Shown piece after piece: positions 24,769-33,096 of a DNA stretch of 64,000 nt. Under the pieces are notes generated by a model that saw only the letters and a program-made list of their open reading frames with translations, ran no database searches and had not been told where the DNA came from. This DNA comes from Rhizobium sp. BK251. GTDB lineage: Bacteria > Pseudomonadota > Alphaproteobacteria > Rhizobiales > Rhizobiaceae. Position 1 is the first letter of the stretch, and every line of letters starts with the position of its first letter. The translations under genes and the position numbers were made by a program. Location of the stretch: positions 186,001-250,000 of the forward strand of contig NZ_SLUQ01000008.1 in assembly GCF_004345245.1 (NCBI RefSeq), read 5' to 3'.

Positions 24769-25821
24769 TCAGGAGCCGGCGGAGCAACGTGGCGATGTAG
24801 TCGGAAGCTCACCGGCCTCCATCATCTCCGCGGCCCTGGCATATCCGCCGCCCATCCCATCCAGAAAATGTAGATGCGCATCCGGGTTGCCCGAGGGCAC
24901 GAAGCAGGTCATCAGCGCATGCGACTGGCGATGCAGGCCGAAATTGATTTCGCCACGCGCCTTTGCTGCCGTCAGTATAGCCTCGGCAGCTTCGATCTGT
25001 CCGGGCGTGCAGTCCAGGGTGAGACGCAGACCATCATCGTACTTGCGGAAATCTGAACTGGAGGCAATCGTCGCCCAAGTTTCAGGATCCATGTGTCTGT
25101 TCTCATCGTTGGGGATGGCGATGTCCCTCGGTACCGGATGAGACTGGCGCTGGCCTGCGTCGAAGATGGCCAGCACGCCCCTCGCGATCGCGGCAAACTG
25201 CTCGGGGCTGGTATGCTCCTGGGGCTCAACCAACAGGGACAGAATCTCGCCCTGCTGGCTGGGAAATGGCTTCCAGTCACAGGTAAGTCCGGTCAGGTCC
25301 GGCTTCGTCGGATACTTGCCCGGCTTCACCAGATACCGACCGCTCTTGATCTGCTGTTCCGCCCATTTGAGCCCGCCGCCGGCAAACATCGCATAGGTCG
25401 CGTTCTCCGAGGCCGCGTATTGCGCAACTTTCACATCGCGGCCGTTGGCACGGATTTCGCCGACGGACAGCAATCCAGTTCGAAGAACGAGGCCGAGGCT
25501 GGTTTCGGCAAATGCCGCGACCTGCCGCAGCGCCGAGGTCGCGGTCATGATTCCATCCGGCGGCAGCGCAAACGCAGCGCCATCGCCGCGAAATACAAAG
25601 GGGAAATCGAACGCTCCCCAAGCATTGCCGAGAGCGGCAATGATCGACGCGCCCGCATAGTTGACGTCTTCATAGCGCCCGGATTTGATTGCCGCCGTCG
25701 AGCCGACAACATCCGTTATCCCGATCAGCCAGTCGTCGGGCAGCGGTTCGTAGATCGCCGGGTCAAGCACGAGGGCGAACTCGCTGTACGCGTGGGGTGG
25801 CTGTTGGACGGCGTTCATCAT
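24769..25821 (-). CDS. DUF3095 protein, class III nucleotidyl cyclase-like
   Basis: 350 residues. The N-terminal domain resembles adenylate/guanylate cyclase catalytic domains: GITDVVGSTAAIKSG holds the first metal-binding aspartate, and VFRGDGAAFALPP resembles the second metal-site strand. The remainder matches the DUF3095 layout, ending RQSHALMTCFVPSG and LDGMGGGYARAA. Whether it makes a cyclic nucleotide is not known. ATG 25821 follows GGAG; a second ATG is at 25818. It shares a bidirectional terminator with ohrR and lies 131 bases from the ohr stop, on the ohr strand. Confidence 0.8.
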   Translation of the reverse strand: MMNAVQQPPHAYSEFALVLDPAIYEPLPDDWLIGITDVVGSTAAIKSGRYEDVNYAGASIIAALGNAWGAFDFPFVFRGDGAAFALPPDGIMTATSALRQVAAFAETSLGLVLRTGLLSVGEIRANGRDVKVAQYAASENATYAMFAGGGLKWAEQQIKSGRYLVKPGKYPTKPDLTGLTCDWKPFPSQQGEILSLLVEPQEHTSPEQFAAIARGVLAIFDAGQRQSHPVPRDIAIPNDENRHMDPETWATIASSSDFRKYDDGLRLTLDCTPGQIEAAEAILTAAKARGEINFGLHRQSHALMTCFVPSGNPDAHLHFLDGMGGGYARAAEMMEAGELPTTSPRCSAGS

Positions 25822-25953
25822 CGGGGGTTCTCCAGAGCGCTGTTGACCGGCAAGTTCGCATTTGTGCCGTGTCGGTGATGGGCGGGTCTTCAATATGGCT
25901 TGCCCGAAAGCGGCAGGCCTGCCCTGAGGCGGGCAGACCCGGCCAGTCCAATT

Positions 25954-26349
25954 TCAGAGGAGGTTTGTTGCGACGTCGATGTTGCCGTGCGTCGCCTTGG
26001 AATAGGGGCAGATGCCGTGTGCCGCCTCGAGCAATTCGCGCGCGACCTCGGGATCGACGCCTGGCACGCTGACATTGAGGCGCGCCCGCAGGAAGTAAGA
26101 ACCTTCATCCACATTCAAATCGATCTCGGCATCGACCTCGGCACCTGCCGGAAGCTTCACGTTTCTCTGGGAGGCAGCGAGTTCGATCGCTCCGATGTAG
26201 CAGGCCGACCAGGCGGCGCCAAAGAGCTGTTCGGCGGCCGGATGCGGCTGCGCCAGCTTGATGTCCAGCTTGCCGTCGCTGCTGCGTGCGGAGCCGTTGC
26301 GGCCACCAACATTGTGAGTCTTGCCTGTGAGGAGAAGCTTCTCGGTCAT
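25954..26349 (-). CDS. ohr: Organic hydroperoxide resistance protein Ohr
   Basis: 131-residue OsmC/Ohr-fold thiol peroxidase that reduces fatty-acid and other organic hydroperoxides. Reactive cysteines are C50 (WSACYIGA) and C114 (HGICPYSKAT), and GGRNGSARSSDG carries the conserved N-terminal arginine. ATG 26349 begins MTEKLLLTGKTHN, the standard Ohr opening; the frame remains open upstream into the operator region without similarity. Two AATCGGATGCGA operators are 40-110 bases upstream, so repression by OhrR is likely, with induction by organic peroxides. Electrons usually come from lipoylated proteins. Confidence 0.96.
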   Translation of the reverse strand: MTEKLLLTGKTHNVGGRNGSARSSDGKLDIKLAQPHPAAEQLFGAAWSACYIGAIELAASQRNVKLPAGAEVDAEIDLNVDEGSYFLRARLNVSVPGVDPEVARELLEAAHGICPYSKATHGNIDVATNLL

Positions 26350-26389
26350 AGCGAAATCCTTTTTTCTCGCTTTTAATCGGTTCCGAATT

Positions 26390-26458
26390 AATCGGATGCG
26401 AGCTAAATATGCCTTATGAAAAGGAATGTCAATAGTATTCCGATTTAATCGGATGCGA
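26390..26458. promoter_or_regulatory. OhrR operator pair upstream of ohr
   Basis: AATCGGATGCGA occurs at 26390-26401 and 26447-26458. The second copy extends to the full palindrome AATCG-GATG-CGATT. Copies are 57 bp apart here and 53 bp apart at ohrR. An extra half-match, TTAATCGG, is at 26373-26380. Confidence 0.82.
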
Positions 26459-26585
26459 TTTATATCGATGGGCAGATTTCGCGACTTTAGGAGGGTCGGG
26501 CACTCTCGCTGATGGGCTTGCATGGACGGTGCCCAACACCGTCGCACAAACTCATGCGGTCTGCATGGTGCAGGGAGGTGCGGCG

Positions 26586-26625
26586 CCCTCCGTTACCGCT
26601 TCCTGCCGGGAGCGGTAACGGAGGG
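26586..26625. repeat. Perfect 15-bp inverted repeat in the ohr/PfpI interval
   Basis: CCCTCCGTTACCGCT (26586-26600) pairs with AGCGGTAACGGAGGG (26611-26625) around a 10-base loop. It lies 36 bases past the minus-strand PfpI stop, so it may end that transcript, although no T-run follows. The rest of the 312-base interval (26350-26661) holds the ohr promoter and operators and no gene. Confidence 0.7.
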
Positions 26626-26661
26626 TCGATATTGTATTCGCCGGGCCAAGCAGTCCGGGCG

Positions 26662-27336
26662 TTATCTCATGAGCGTAAGCAGGTGCCGCGCAGCTTCCGA
26701 AGAGGAAGCCGGATTCTGACCCGTTACGAGACGGCCGTCGGTGATCGCCAGCACCTGCCAGTCGTCGACCTTCTCGAAGAGGCCGCCGAGCCTTTTGAGC
26801 TCATCCTCGACCAGGAAGGGGACGACCTTCGTCAGTTGAACGGCCTCTTCCTCGGAATTCGTGAAACCGGAAACCCTCTTGCCCTTGACGATGGGCTCAC
26901 CGTTGATCTTGACCCGATGGAGCACACCTGGCGCGTGGCAGACGGTACCGACGGGCTTTCCGGCGTTGTAGAAATCCTCGATAAGCTTGATCGAGATCGG
27001 GTCTTCCGCGAGATCCCACATGGGCCCGTGCCCGCCCGGATAGAAAACTGTATCGAAGTCCGACGCGGAGACGGTGTTCAACTTCACGGTATTGGCAAGG
27101 ACCCTCTGCGTGGCAGGATCCGATTTGAACCGCTCCGTCAGCGGGGTCTGTCCCTCGGGCGTATCGCTCTTCGGATCGATCGGGGGCTGGCCGCCCTTGG
27201 GCGAAGCGACCGTGATCTGCGCGCCGGCATCCAGGAAGGTGTAGTAGGGAGCTGCAAACTCCTCGAGCCAGAAGCCGGTCTTCCTCCCGGTGTTGCCCAG
27301 TTTGTCGTGCGACGTAAGCACCATCAGTATCTTCAT
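26662..27336 (-). CDS. DJ-1/PfpI superfamily protein (Hsp31-like)
   Basis: 224 residues. The nucleophile elbow is TVCHAPG with C133 and H134. An acidic partner lies in FWLEEF (E25/E26), and PGGHGPMWD supplies the oxyanion region. This arrangement matches Hsp31/glyoxalase III-like class I glutamine amidotransferase-fold proteins rather than true amidotransferases. Likely activities are glutathione-independent methylglyoxal breakdown or protein deglycation/chaperoning in the cytoplasm. Start ATG 27336 has a strong AGGAGG. Its position next to ohr fits a stress-defence neighbourhood. Confidence 0.92.
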   Translation of the reverse strand: MKILMVLTSHDKLGNTGRKTGFWLEEFAAPYYTFLDAGAQITVASPKGGQPPIDPKSDTPEGQTPLTERFKSDPATQRVLANTVKLNTVSASDFDTVFYPGGHGPMWDLAEDPISIKLIEDFYNAGKPVGTVCHAPGVLHRVKINGEPIVKGKRVSGFTNSEEEAVQLTKVVPFLVEDELKRLGGLFEKVDDWQVLAITDGRLVTGQNPASSSEAARHLLTLMR

Positions 27337-27481
27337 TTCGAATTCCTCCTAGGGTCGCCACTTGTCATTCCAGCCTCGGGAAACTTGGTCTCCAGCGGGT
27401 GCCGGGCAAGGGCATACTCGCCGATATTCTCCTGCTGTGATGAAGTGCGTGCCACTAAGGCGGCAAAGTCCCGTCCTGCCT

Positions 27482-28438
27482 TCAGATGCTTATCCGCTCA
27501 TTTGTGATCAGCCACTTGACCGCTTCCTGAACCGCTTCCAGCGAGCTGTAGCGCGGCGCAAAACCAAGCAGACGGCTTGCCTTTTCCATCGAGCAGTTGG
27601 GGCTGCGGGCGATATGCTCCCAGGTTGCCCTGGCGTCCTGCGGCTTCTGGCCCTCCGCCCATTTCTCGAAAGGGAGGAACTCCAGCATCGGCTCGCGGCC
27701 GAACCAGCGATACATCGCCTCGGCATATCCCCGCAGCGTGACGGCGCGCCCGGAGACAGCGTGGAAGCTCTCGCCGACCGAAACGCTCCAGTTGGAGATC
27801 GCGCCCATGAAAAGGGCTGCGATGTCGTCCGCATGGACATGATGCACCGTCTCCATTCCGAAGTTCGGCAGCACAAGTCTTTCGCCGCGTGCGATCGCGG
27901 AGAAGACGGCCGGATCGAAATGGCCGGCGGGATTGAGCGGATTCCAGCCGGGGCCGACGATATGGCCCGGATGGATCAAGGTTGCCGGGAAGCCTTCCAG
28001 ACGCGCTTTCTCGAGAAGGTAAGCCTCGATCGCGGCCTTCTGGATACCGTATTCGCCAAATGGCCTCTTCGGGGCATCCTCCGGCGTCGGCACGACGAAA
28101 GAATGACCGTGCGTCCAGATCGTGCCGGCATGGAGAAAGTGGCTGACACGACCGGCGAGCGCCTCTGCGAGCTGCCTTGCGCTTTCCGGCGTGAAGCAGA
28201 TCATGTCGATGACGATTTCGCCGCCAAGAGCGCGGATATCGGTGCCGAAGCGGCCCTCCTTCTCCAGGCCCGCCCGGTCCATCTGCCTCCGCTCGACGCT
28301 TCGCCAGGCCTGGTGCGGCTGGTATGGTTCGGCTTGTCCGCGGCTGATACCGACCACGTCGTGGCCGGCTTCGACGAGCCGCGGCACGAGATAGGTACCC
28401 ACATGCCCGGTTGCTCCGATGACGATCACGCGTGCCAT
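27482..28438 (-). CDS. NAD-dependent epimerase/dehydratase family protein
   Basis: 318 residues of the extended/atypical SDR type. The N-terminal Rossmann motif is VIGATGHVGTYL, residues 6-17. The usual YxxxK is seen as YGIQKAAIE, and a C-terminal substrate domain ends in EAVKWLI. ATG 28438 has a GAGGAGG site. It lacks the sugar-nucleotide pathway neighbours expected of a polysaccharide gene, so its substrate is unknown; similar proteins are often annotated as nucleoside-diphosphate-sugar epimerases. It is divergent from the serine hydrolase gene. Confidence 0.9.
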   Translation of the reverse strand: MARVIVIGATGHVGTYLVPRLVEAGHDVVGISRGQAEPYQPHQAWRSVERRQMDRAGLEKEGRFGTDIRALGGEIVIDMICFTPESARQLAEALAGRVSHFLHAGTIWTHGHSFVVPTPEDAPKRPFGEYGIQKAAIEAYLLEKARLEGFPATLIHPGHIVGPGWNPLNPAGHFDPAVFSAIARGERLVLPNFGMETVHHVHADDIAALFMGAISNWSVSVGESFHAVSGRAVTLRGYAEAMYRWFGREPMLEFLPFEKWAEGQKPQDARATWEHIARSPNCSMEKASRLLGFAPRYSSLEAVQEAVKWLITNERISI

Positions 28439-28597
28439 CCGGTTTTCCTCCTCATCCATGAAAGACATTGGCGCGACACTATCCCGCGCATGGAGCTGCA
28501 ACCGCAAGTGCGCGGCGGCAGATGCGGGTCATAAACATTCACGTCCGCGTGAGCGGGACGATCCGGCGGTGATTTCATGGTCGTGCTGAGCTAACTC

Positions 28598-29614
28598 ATG
28601 AAAATGATCACACGCTTCGTTCTTGCCATCGCCCTTTTGCTTGCGCCGGCAGCCGCCATGGCGCAGGAGCAAGGCGCTCGACTTGCCCCGCTCCTGCAGG
28701 AGCTTTCCTCTCGCGACGATCTGAAGCCCCTGAAGACTGTCATCGTTGCCGAGGATGGCCGGGTGATCGCCGAGCAGGGCTATCGCGGCCATGCTGTGAC
28801 GGAATCCACCAACATCAAGTCCGCTTCCAAGTCGATTATCTCGGCGCTGGTGGGCATTGCGATCGGCAAGGGCCTGCTGGATGGGCCGGACCAGAAGATC
28901 GCCCCGATCCTCAAGGCCGACCTGCCGGCCAATCACGATCCGCGTCTCGACGAGATCACCATCGGCAATCTGCTTTCCATGCAGGCGGGGCTCGGCCGCA
29001 TGTCGGGTCCGAACTACGGCCGCTGGGTTTCCTCGCGCAATTGGGTGCGCTTCGCGCTCGCCCAGCCCTTCGTCGACGAACCGGGCGGCCAGATGCTCTA
29101 TTCCACCGCCTCGACGCATCTCCTCTCGGCAATTCTGACGAAGGTCGGCGGAAAATCGACGCTGGCGCTCGCGCGTGATTGGCTCGGACCCGTCGATGGC
29201 TTCCGTATCGGTGCCTGGGAGCGCGACCCGCAGGGCATCTATCTCGGTGGCAACCAGATGGCCATGAGCCCCCGTTCGCTGCTCGCATTCGGCGAACTCT
29301 ATCGCAATGGGGGCAGGACAGTGGAGGGCGCGCAGGTGGTACCGGCCGACTGGATAGTCCAGTCCTGGCAGCATCGCACCAATTCACGCTTTTCGGGGGA
29401 CGACTACGGCTATGGCTGGTTCACGCGACAGATCGGCGGCGAGCAGGTTCATTTCGCCTGGGGCTATGGCGGCCAGATGCTCTACATCGTGCCTTCGCTC
29501 AATCTCACCGTGGTCATGACCTCGGAAGAAAGCGGCCCGTCTGCCCGCAACGGCTACCGGGATTCGCTGCATGACCTTCTCGGCGAAATCATCGGCGCGG
29601 TGCGGGCCGCCTGA
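28598..29614 (+). CDS. Secreted serine hydrolase of the beta-lactamase/PBP4* family
   Basis: 338 residues with a signal peptide ending AMA at about 22. The catalytic SxxK tetrad is S75-A-S-K78, the second motif is LYSTAST, and a GYGGQM region near the C-terminus stands for the third (KTG-like) motif. The family covers class C beta-lactamase relatives, esterases, 6-aminohexanoate-dimer hydrolases and D-amino-acid peptidases. FRIGAWERDPQGIYLGGNQMAMSPRS resembles the dimer-hydrolase-like branch. It acts in the periplasm; I do not infer antibiotic resistance from this sequence. Confidence 0.9.
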   Translation: MKMITRFVLAIALLLAPAAAMAQEQGARLAPLLQELSSRDDLKPLKTVIVAEDGRVIAEQGYRGHAVTESTNIKSASKSIISALVGIAIGKGLLDGPDQKIAPILKADLPANHDPRLDEITIGNLLSMQAGLGRMSGPNYGRWVSSRNWVRFALAQPFVDEPGGQMLYSTASTHLLSAILTKVGGKSTLALARDWLGPVDGFRIGAWERDPQGIYLGGNQMAMSPRSLLAFGELYRNGGRTVEGAQVVPADWIVQSWQHRTNSRFSGDDYGYGWFTRQIGGEQVHFAWGYGGQMLYIVPSLNLTVVMTSEESGPSARNGYRDSLHDLLGEIIGAVRAA

Positions 29615-29715
29615 GACGGCCCGAAAAATCCGCGATCGCTAAACTTCTAGCGATGCTCCCAATCAAACGGCAAATACGGCGCTGTAGCATGCGCGGCAGA
29701 AATCGGGAGTGAGCC

Positions 29716-30873
29716 GTGCTTCTGGATCTGCGCACGATCTATTTCATTGTTGCCGTGAGCTGCCTGGTGCTGGGCATGCTGCAGCTTGCCGCCTATGCCA
29801 CCGGCCGCTTCGAGCGCTGGCCGCTCTGGTGGGCCGCGAGCAACTTGCTCGTCGGTATCGGCTCTCTCTTTGTCGCCCTGCGCGAGTTCGTTCCGTCCTA
29901 CGTCTCCATCGACGCGGGCAATGTCGTGACGATCGCCGGCTACATGCTGATGTTCTTTGCGGTGCGCGTCTTCGCCGGACGGCCCATCGACCAGCGCTAT
30001 TGCTGGGCCGCCATCGTCGCCGCCAGCCTGCCCATCGTGCTCTTCGTCGGTGATCCGTCAGCCGTTTCCGCGCGCCTGCTCTATGTCTCGGTGATCTGTG
30101 GCCTGTGCGACCTTGCCATTGCCCGCGAGGCGGTTGGCCTCGCCCGACGTGAGAGGCTCTATTCGGCCGGCCTCCTCGTCGGGCTCTACGCAACCACGAC
30201 GGCGATTTTCGCCGTCCGGAGCTTTCTCGCGGCAACGGGCAAGATCGGTGGCCCCGACCCGTTCGGCAGCAGTCCCGTGCACGGATGGATCGCCGTTTCG
30301 GCGGTGGTCTTCGTCACGCTGCGCAATATGACGATGGTGCTCATGGCTGCGGAGCGGAGTTGGAACAAGCTGATGGAGCTCGCCCACCACGATGCGCTGA
30401 CCGGCGCTCTCAATCGCGGCGGGCTGGCGGAGCAGATCCCTTCGCTTGCTTCGCAGCCGGTTTCGCTGCTCGTCATCGACATCGACCACTTCAAGCTGCT
30501 GAACGACCGGCACGGGCACGTCACCGGCGACGAGATCCTGCGGCTCTTTGCCGATGTCGCGAGAGGCGTGATGCGCAATGGCGACCTGCTCGCCAGGCAG
30601 GGCGGCGACGAGTTTTTGGCGGTGCTGAGGGGCGCCTCACGCGATGAGGCGGTGGCGGTCGCCGAGAAGATCCGGCATGCCTTCGCGATGGCTGTCATGC
30701 AGCTGCCGCAGTTGACGGTCTCGCCGACGCTCAGCATCGGTGTCGCCACCCGCACCGAAGGCCATGCGGATTTCCAACGTCTCGTCCAGCAGGCCGACGT
30801 GGCGCTCTACCGCTCGAAACGCGAGGGGCGGGACCGGGTCGAGGCCTTCAGCGAAGATCGCGAGGCCGCATAA
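29716..30873 (+). CDS. Membrane-bound diguanylate cyclase (GGDEF)
   Basis: 385 residues. About six hydrophobic segments cover residues 5-205, followed by a GGDEF domain from about 220. The active-site motif is intact (QGGDEF, residues 295-300), and RNGD five residues before it is a product-inhibition I-site, so this should be an active, feedback-controlled c-di-GMP synthase. DIDHFKLLNDRHGH supplies the metal-binding aspartate. The start is GTG 29716 after GGGAG. It stands alone, converging with the WD40 gene over 32 bases. The sensory signal of the membrane part is unknown. Confidence 0.94.
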   Translation: MLLDLRTIYFIVAVSCLVLGMLQLAAYATGRFERWPLWWAASNLLVGIGSLFVALREFVPSYVSIDAGNVVTIAGYMLMFFAVRVFAGRPIDQRYCWAAIVAASLPIVLFVGDPSAVSARLLYVSVICGLCDLAIAREAVGLARRERLYSAGLLVGLYATTTAIFAVRSFLAATGKIGGPDPFGSSPVHGWIAVSAVVFVTLRNMTMVLMAAERSWNKLMELAHHDALTGALNRGGLAEQIPSLASQPVSLLVIDIDHFKLLNDRHGHVTGDEILRLFADVARGVMRNGDLLARQGGDEFLAVLRGASRDEAVAVAEKIRHAFAMAVMQLPQLTVSPTLSIGVATRTEGHADFQRLVQQADVALYRSKREGRDRVEAFSEDREAA

Positions 30874-30905
30874 GAAGCGGTTCAAACATTGGCTAGCGGC
30901 GGGTC

Positions 30906-31895
30906 CTAGGCTGAAATATCGACCACGCCGCAATCGCCCGTCTCGGAGGCAAAGGCGAGAAGCTTGCCGGACTTGCTCCAGCTCATGCTGGTGATCGCAC
31001 CCTTGCCGGGGCGGCGCAGGAGCGCCTCCTTGCTGTCGGCAATGCGTACGGCAAGGATCATGCCGTCGATGAAGCCGATCGCAAGAATGTCCTCGAGGGG
31101 GTGGAACCTGACCGCAGTCGCCATGATGTTGGCGCGCGTGCCGAGTTCCAGGGGCGCCTTGCCCATAGGGCCGTCCTTGCCCTGGAAGGGCCAGACGATC
31201 GCGGCCGGCGCGCCGGAGGAGGCGAGCCACTTGCCCTTGGGCGACCAGGAGAGCGACTTCACCTTGGCGGGATAGCCCGTCATGCGCATATGCCGGGTCT
31301 CGGAGCCGGGCTTGGCGTCGAGCTTCCAGCCATGAAGGGCGTTTTCCTGCATGGTGGTGACGAGGAACTGGCCGTCCGGCGAGAAGGTGACTGCGTTATG
31401 CGCGCCCTTCCATTCGAGATCGACGGGCTTGGCAACCGAGCCGACCCAGTGCAGGGAAACACCGTTATAGCGGGCGAGCGCGATGCGCAGGCCCTTGGGC
31501 GCGAAGGCGATGCCCTCGACGGTGCGTTCTTCGGTGAACTCCCGCGTGGTTCCATCAGCAAGGCGCACCAGTGCGCTCTTGCCATGGGCATAGGCGACTG
31601 CGCCCTGCGGGCCGGCGGCGACCTGGTTTATCCACTTGCGCGGCACCTGCGCGATCTCGGTCACCGAGCCGTCTGCGGCCGTGCGCAGAACCTTGCCGTC
31701 CTCGCCGCCGGATATCAGGCTCTCGCTATAGGGATCGCGGATGCAGGTCAGCATGCCCTGGTGGGCTTCGGAAATCTTCTCGCCTCCCTCCAGACGGTGG
31801 AAGGAGCCGGCAGCATTCGCGAAGAAGGGAACGTCACCCAGGAATTCGACGGCCAGGATGTGGCCGTCGAGATCAAGCGGCGCAACTGTCGGCAT
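30906..31895 (-). CDS. WD40-repeat protein paired with a COG0523 GTPase
   Basis: 329 residues forming about seven beta-propeller blades; recognisable repeat units include AVTFSPDGQFLVTTM, SLSWSPKGKWLASSGA and SMSWSKSGKLLAFASE. No signal peptide, so cytoplasmic. The ATG shares one base with the stop codon of the upstream GTPase gene (TGATG), a sign of coupled translation and near-equal output. Homologues in this position are found with COG0523 zinc-type chaperones in alphaproteobacteria, so a scaffold for metal delivery is a reasonable inference. No direct function is known to me. Confidence 0.88.
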   Translation of the reverse strand: MPTVAPLDLDGHILAVEFLGDVPFFANAAGSFHRLEGGEKISEAHQGMLTCIRDPYSESLISGGEDGKVLRTAADGSVTEIAQVPRKWINQVAAGPQGAVAYAHGKSALVRLADGTTREFTEERTVEGIAFAPKGLRIALARYNGVSLHWVGSVAKPVDLEWKGAHNAVTFSPDGQFLVTTMQENALHGWKLDAKPGSETRHMRMTGYPAKVKSLSWSPKGKWLASSGAPAAIVWPFQGKDGPMGKAPLELGTRANIMATAVRFHPLEDILAIGFIDGMILAVRIADSKEALLRRPGKGAITSMSWSKSGKLLAFASETGDCGVVDISA

Positions 31896-32965
31896 CAGGC
31901 TGCCGCCTCGCACGCCTTGAACGAGGCTCCGAGCTTTTCGTGGTCGAGGTCGCGACCGATGAAGACGAGGCGGGTCTCGCGCTTCTCGCCATCCTTCCAC
32001 GGACGCTGGTGATCGCCCTCGATGATCATGTGCACGCCCTGGACGACATAGCGTTCCTCGTCGCCCTTGAAGGCGATGATGCCCTTGAGGCGCAGGATGT
32101 TCGGGCCCTGGGTCTGGGTGACCTTCTGGATCCACGGGAAGAAGCGCTCGGGGTTCATCTCGCCGCCGCGCAGCGAAACCGACTGCACCGTCACGTCATG
32201 GATCGGCGACATCGCGCCGTGATGATGGTCGTGATCGTGGTGGTGATGATCGTGATGATCATGGTCGTGATCGCAATCCGGCCCGCAGACATGGTCGTCG
32301 TGATCGTGTGCGAGGAAGTGCGGATCGTTCTCGAGGGCGCGTTCAAGGTTAAATGCGCCCTGATCGAGCACGCGGGCGAGATTGACGCCAGAGCGCGTGG
32401 TCTTGTAGACGCGGGCAGAGGGGTTGATCGCGTGGACGATGTCCTCGATGCGGGCAAGCTCTTCCGGTGTCACGAGATCGGACTTGTTGATGACGACGAC
32501 GTCGGCGAAGGCGATCTGGTCTTCAGCCTCGCGGCTGTCCTTGAGGCGCAGCGGCAGGTGCTTGGCATCGACGAGAGCGACGACCGCGTCGAGTTCGGTC
32601 TTGGCACGGACATCGTCGTCCATGAAGAAGGTCTGGGCGACCGGGACGGGATCGGCAAGACCGGTGGTCTCGACGATGATGCCGTCGAAACGGCCTGGGC
32701 GGCGCATCAGGCCTTCGACCACACGGATGAGGTCGCCGCGCACGGTGCAGCAGACGCAGCCGTTGTTCATCTCGTAGATCTCTTCGTCCGACTCTACGAT
32801 CAGATCATTGTCGATGCCGATCTCGCCGAATTCGTTGACGATGACGGCATATTTCTTGCCGTGGTTCTCGGAGAGGATGCGGTTCAGAAGCGTCGTCTTG
32901 CCGGCGCCGAGGTAACCGGTCAGAACCGTTACGGGAATGGGCTTTTGCGTGGCTGTTTCGGTCAT
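31895..32965 (-). CDS. CobW/COG0523-family GTPase, probable zinc metallochaperone
   Basis: 356 residues. Walker A is GYLGAGKTT (17-25), the metal-binding GCVCC loop is at 69-73, VETTGL supplies the switch region, NKSD (160-163) gives guanine specificity, and a C-terminal CobW domain closes the protein. Residues 216-249 are extremely His/Asp-rich with two cysteines, a zinc-storage or delivery tail. Such proteins act under zinc shortage, handing metal to client enzymes with GTP hydrolysis. ATG 32965 is chosen as the conserved start; the ribosome site is weak. An A+T-rich element near 33044 may be a zinc-responsive site. Cobalt or another metal is possible. Confidence 0.93.
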   Translation of the reverse strand: MTETATQKPIPVTVLTGYLGAGKTTLLNRILSENHGKKYAVIVNEFGEIGIDNDLIVESDEEIYEMNNGCVCCTVRGDLIRVVEGLMRRPGRFDGIIVETTGLADPVPVAQTFFMDDDVRAKTELDAVVALVDAKHLPLRLKDSREAEDQIAFADVVVINKSDLVTPEELARIEDIVHAINPSARVYKTTRSGVNLARVLDQGAFNLERALENDPHFLAHDHDDHVCGPDCDHDHDHHDHHHHDHDHHHGAMSPIHDVTVQSVSLRGGEMNPERFFPWIQKVTQTQGPNILRLKGIIAFKGDEERYVVQGVHMIIEGDHQRPWKDGEKRETRLVFIGRDLDHEKLGASFKACEAAA

Positions 32966-33043
32966 GGGAGCCTCGAAGATGGGGGAGCCTTTGGGCTGAA
33001 TGGTTGGTTCCATATAAGGACTCGCCGCGACCAGTTCAAAGGC

Positions 33044-33063
33044 TTTTATATGTTATATGTTCA
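33044..33063. promoter_or_regulatory. A+T-rich element upstream of the COG0523 gene, possible Zur site
   Basis: TTTTATATGTTATATGTTCAC-like sequence lies about 80-100 bases before the GTPase start in G+C-rich surroundings. It contains one TGTTATA half-site as seen in alphaproteobacterial Zur boxes, but the other half is poor. It could simply be the promoter. Confidence 0.3.
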
Positions 33064-33096
33064 CATCGCGCCTCGGAGCCCGACCCGCCTCCCGGA

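Noticed and set aside
28598..29614. Antibiotic-resistance beta-lactamase
   Set aside because: It has the SxxK fold but is closer to esterase/dimer-hydrolase relatives; nothing indicates drug resistance.
32200..32330. Repetitive ATG/ATC-GTG tract resembling a tandem repeat
   Set aside because: Encodes the His/Asp-rich segment of the COG0523 GTPase; it is coding low complexity, not an independent repeat element.
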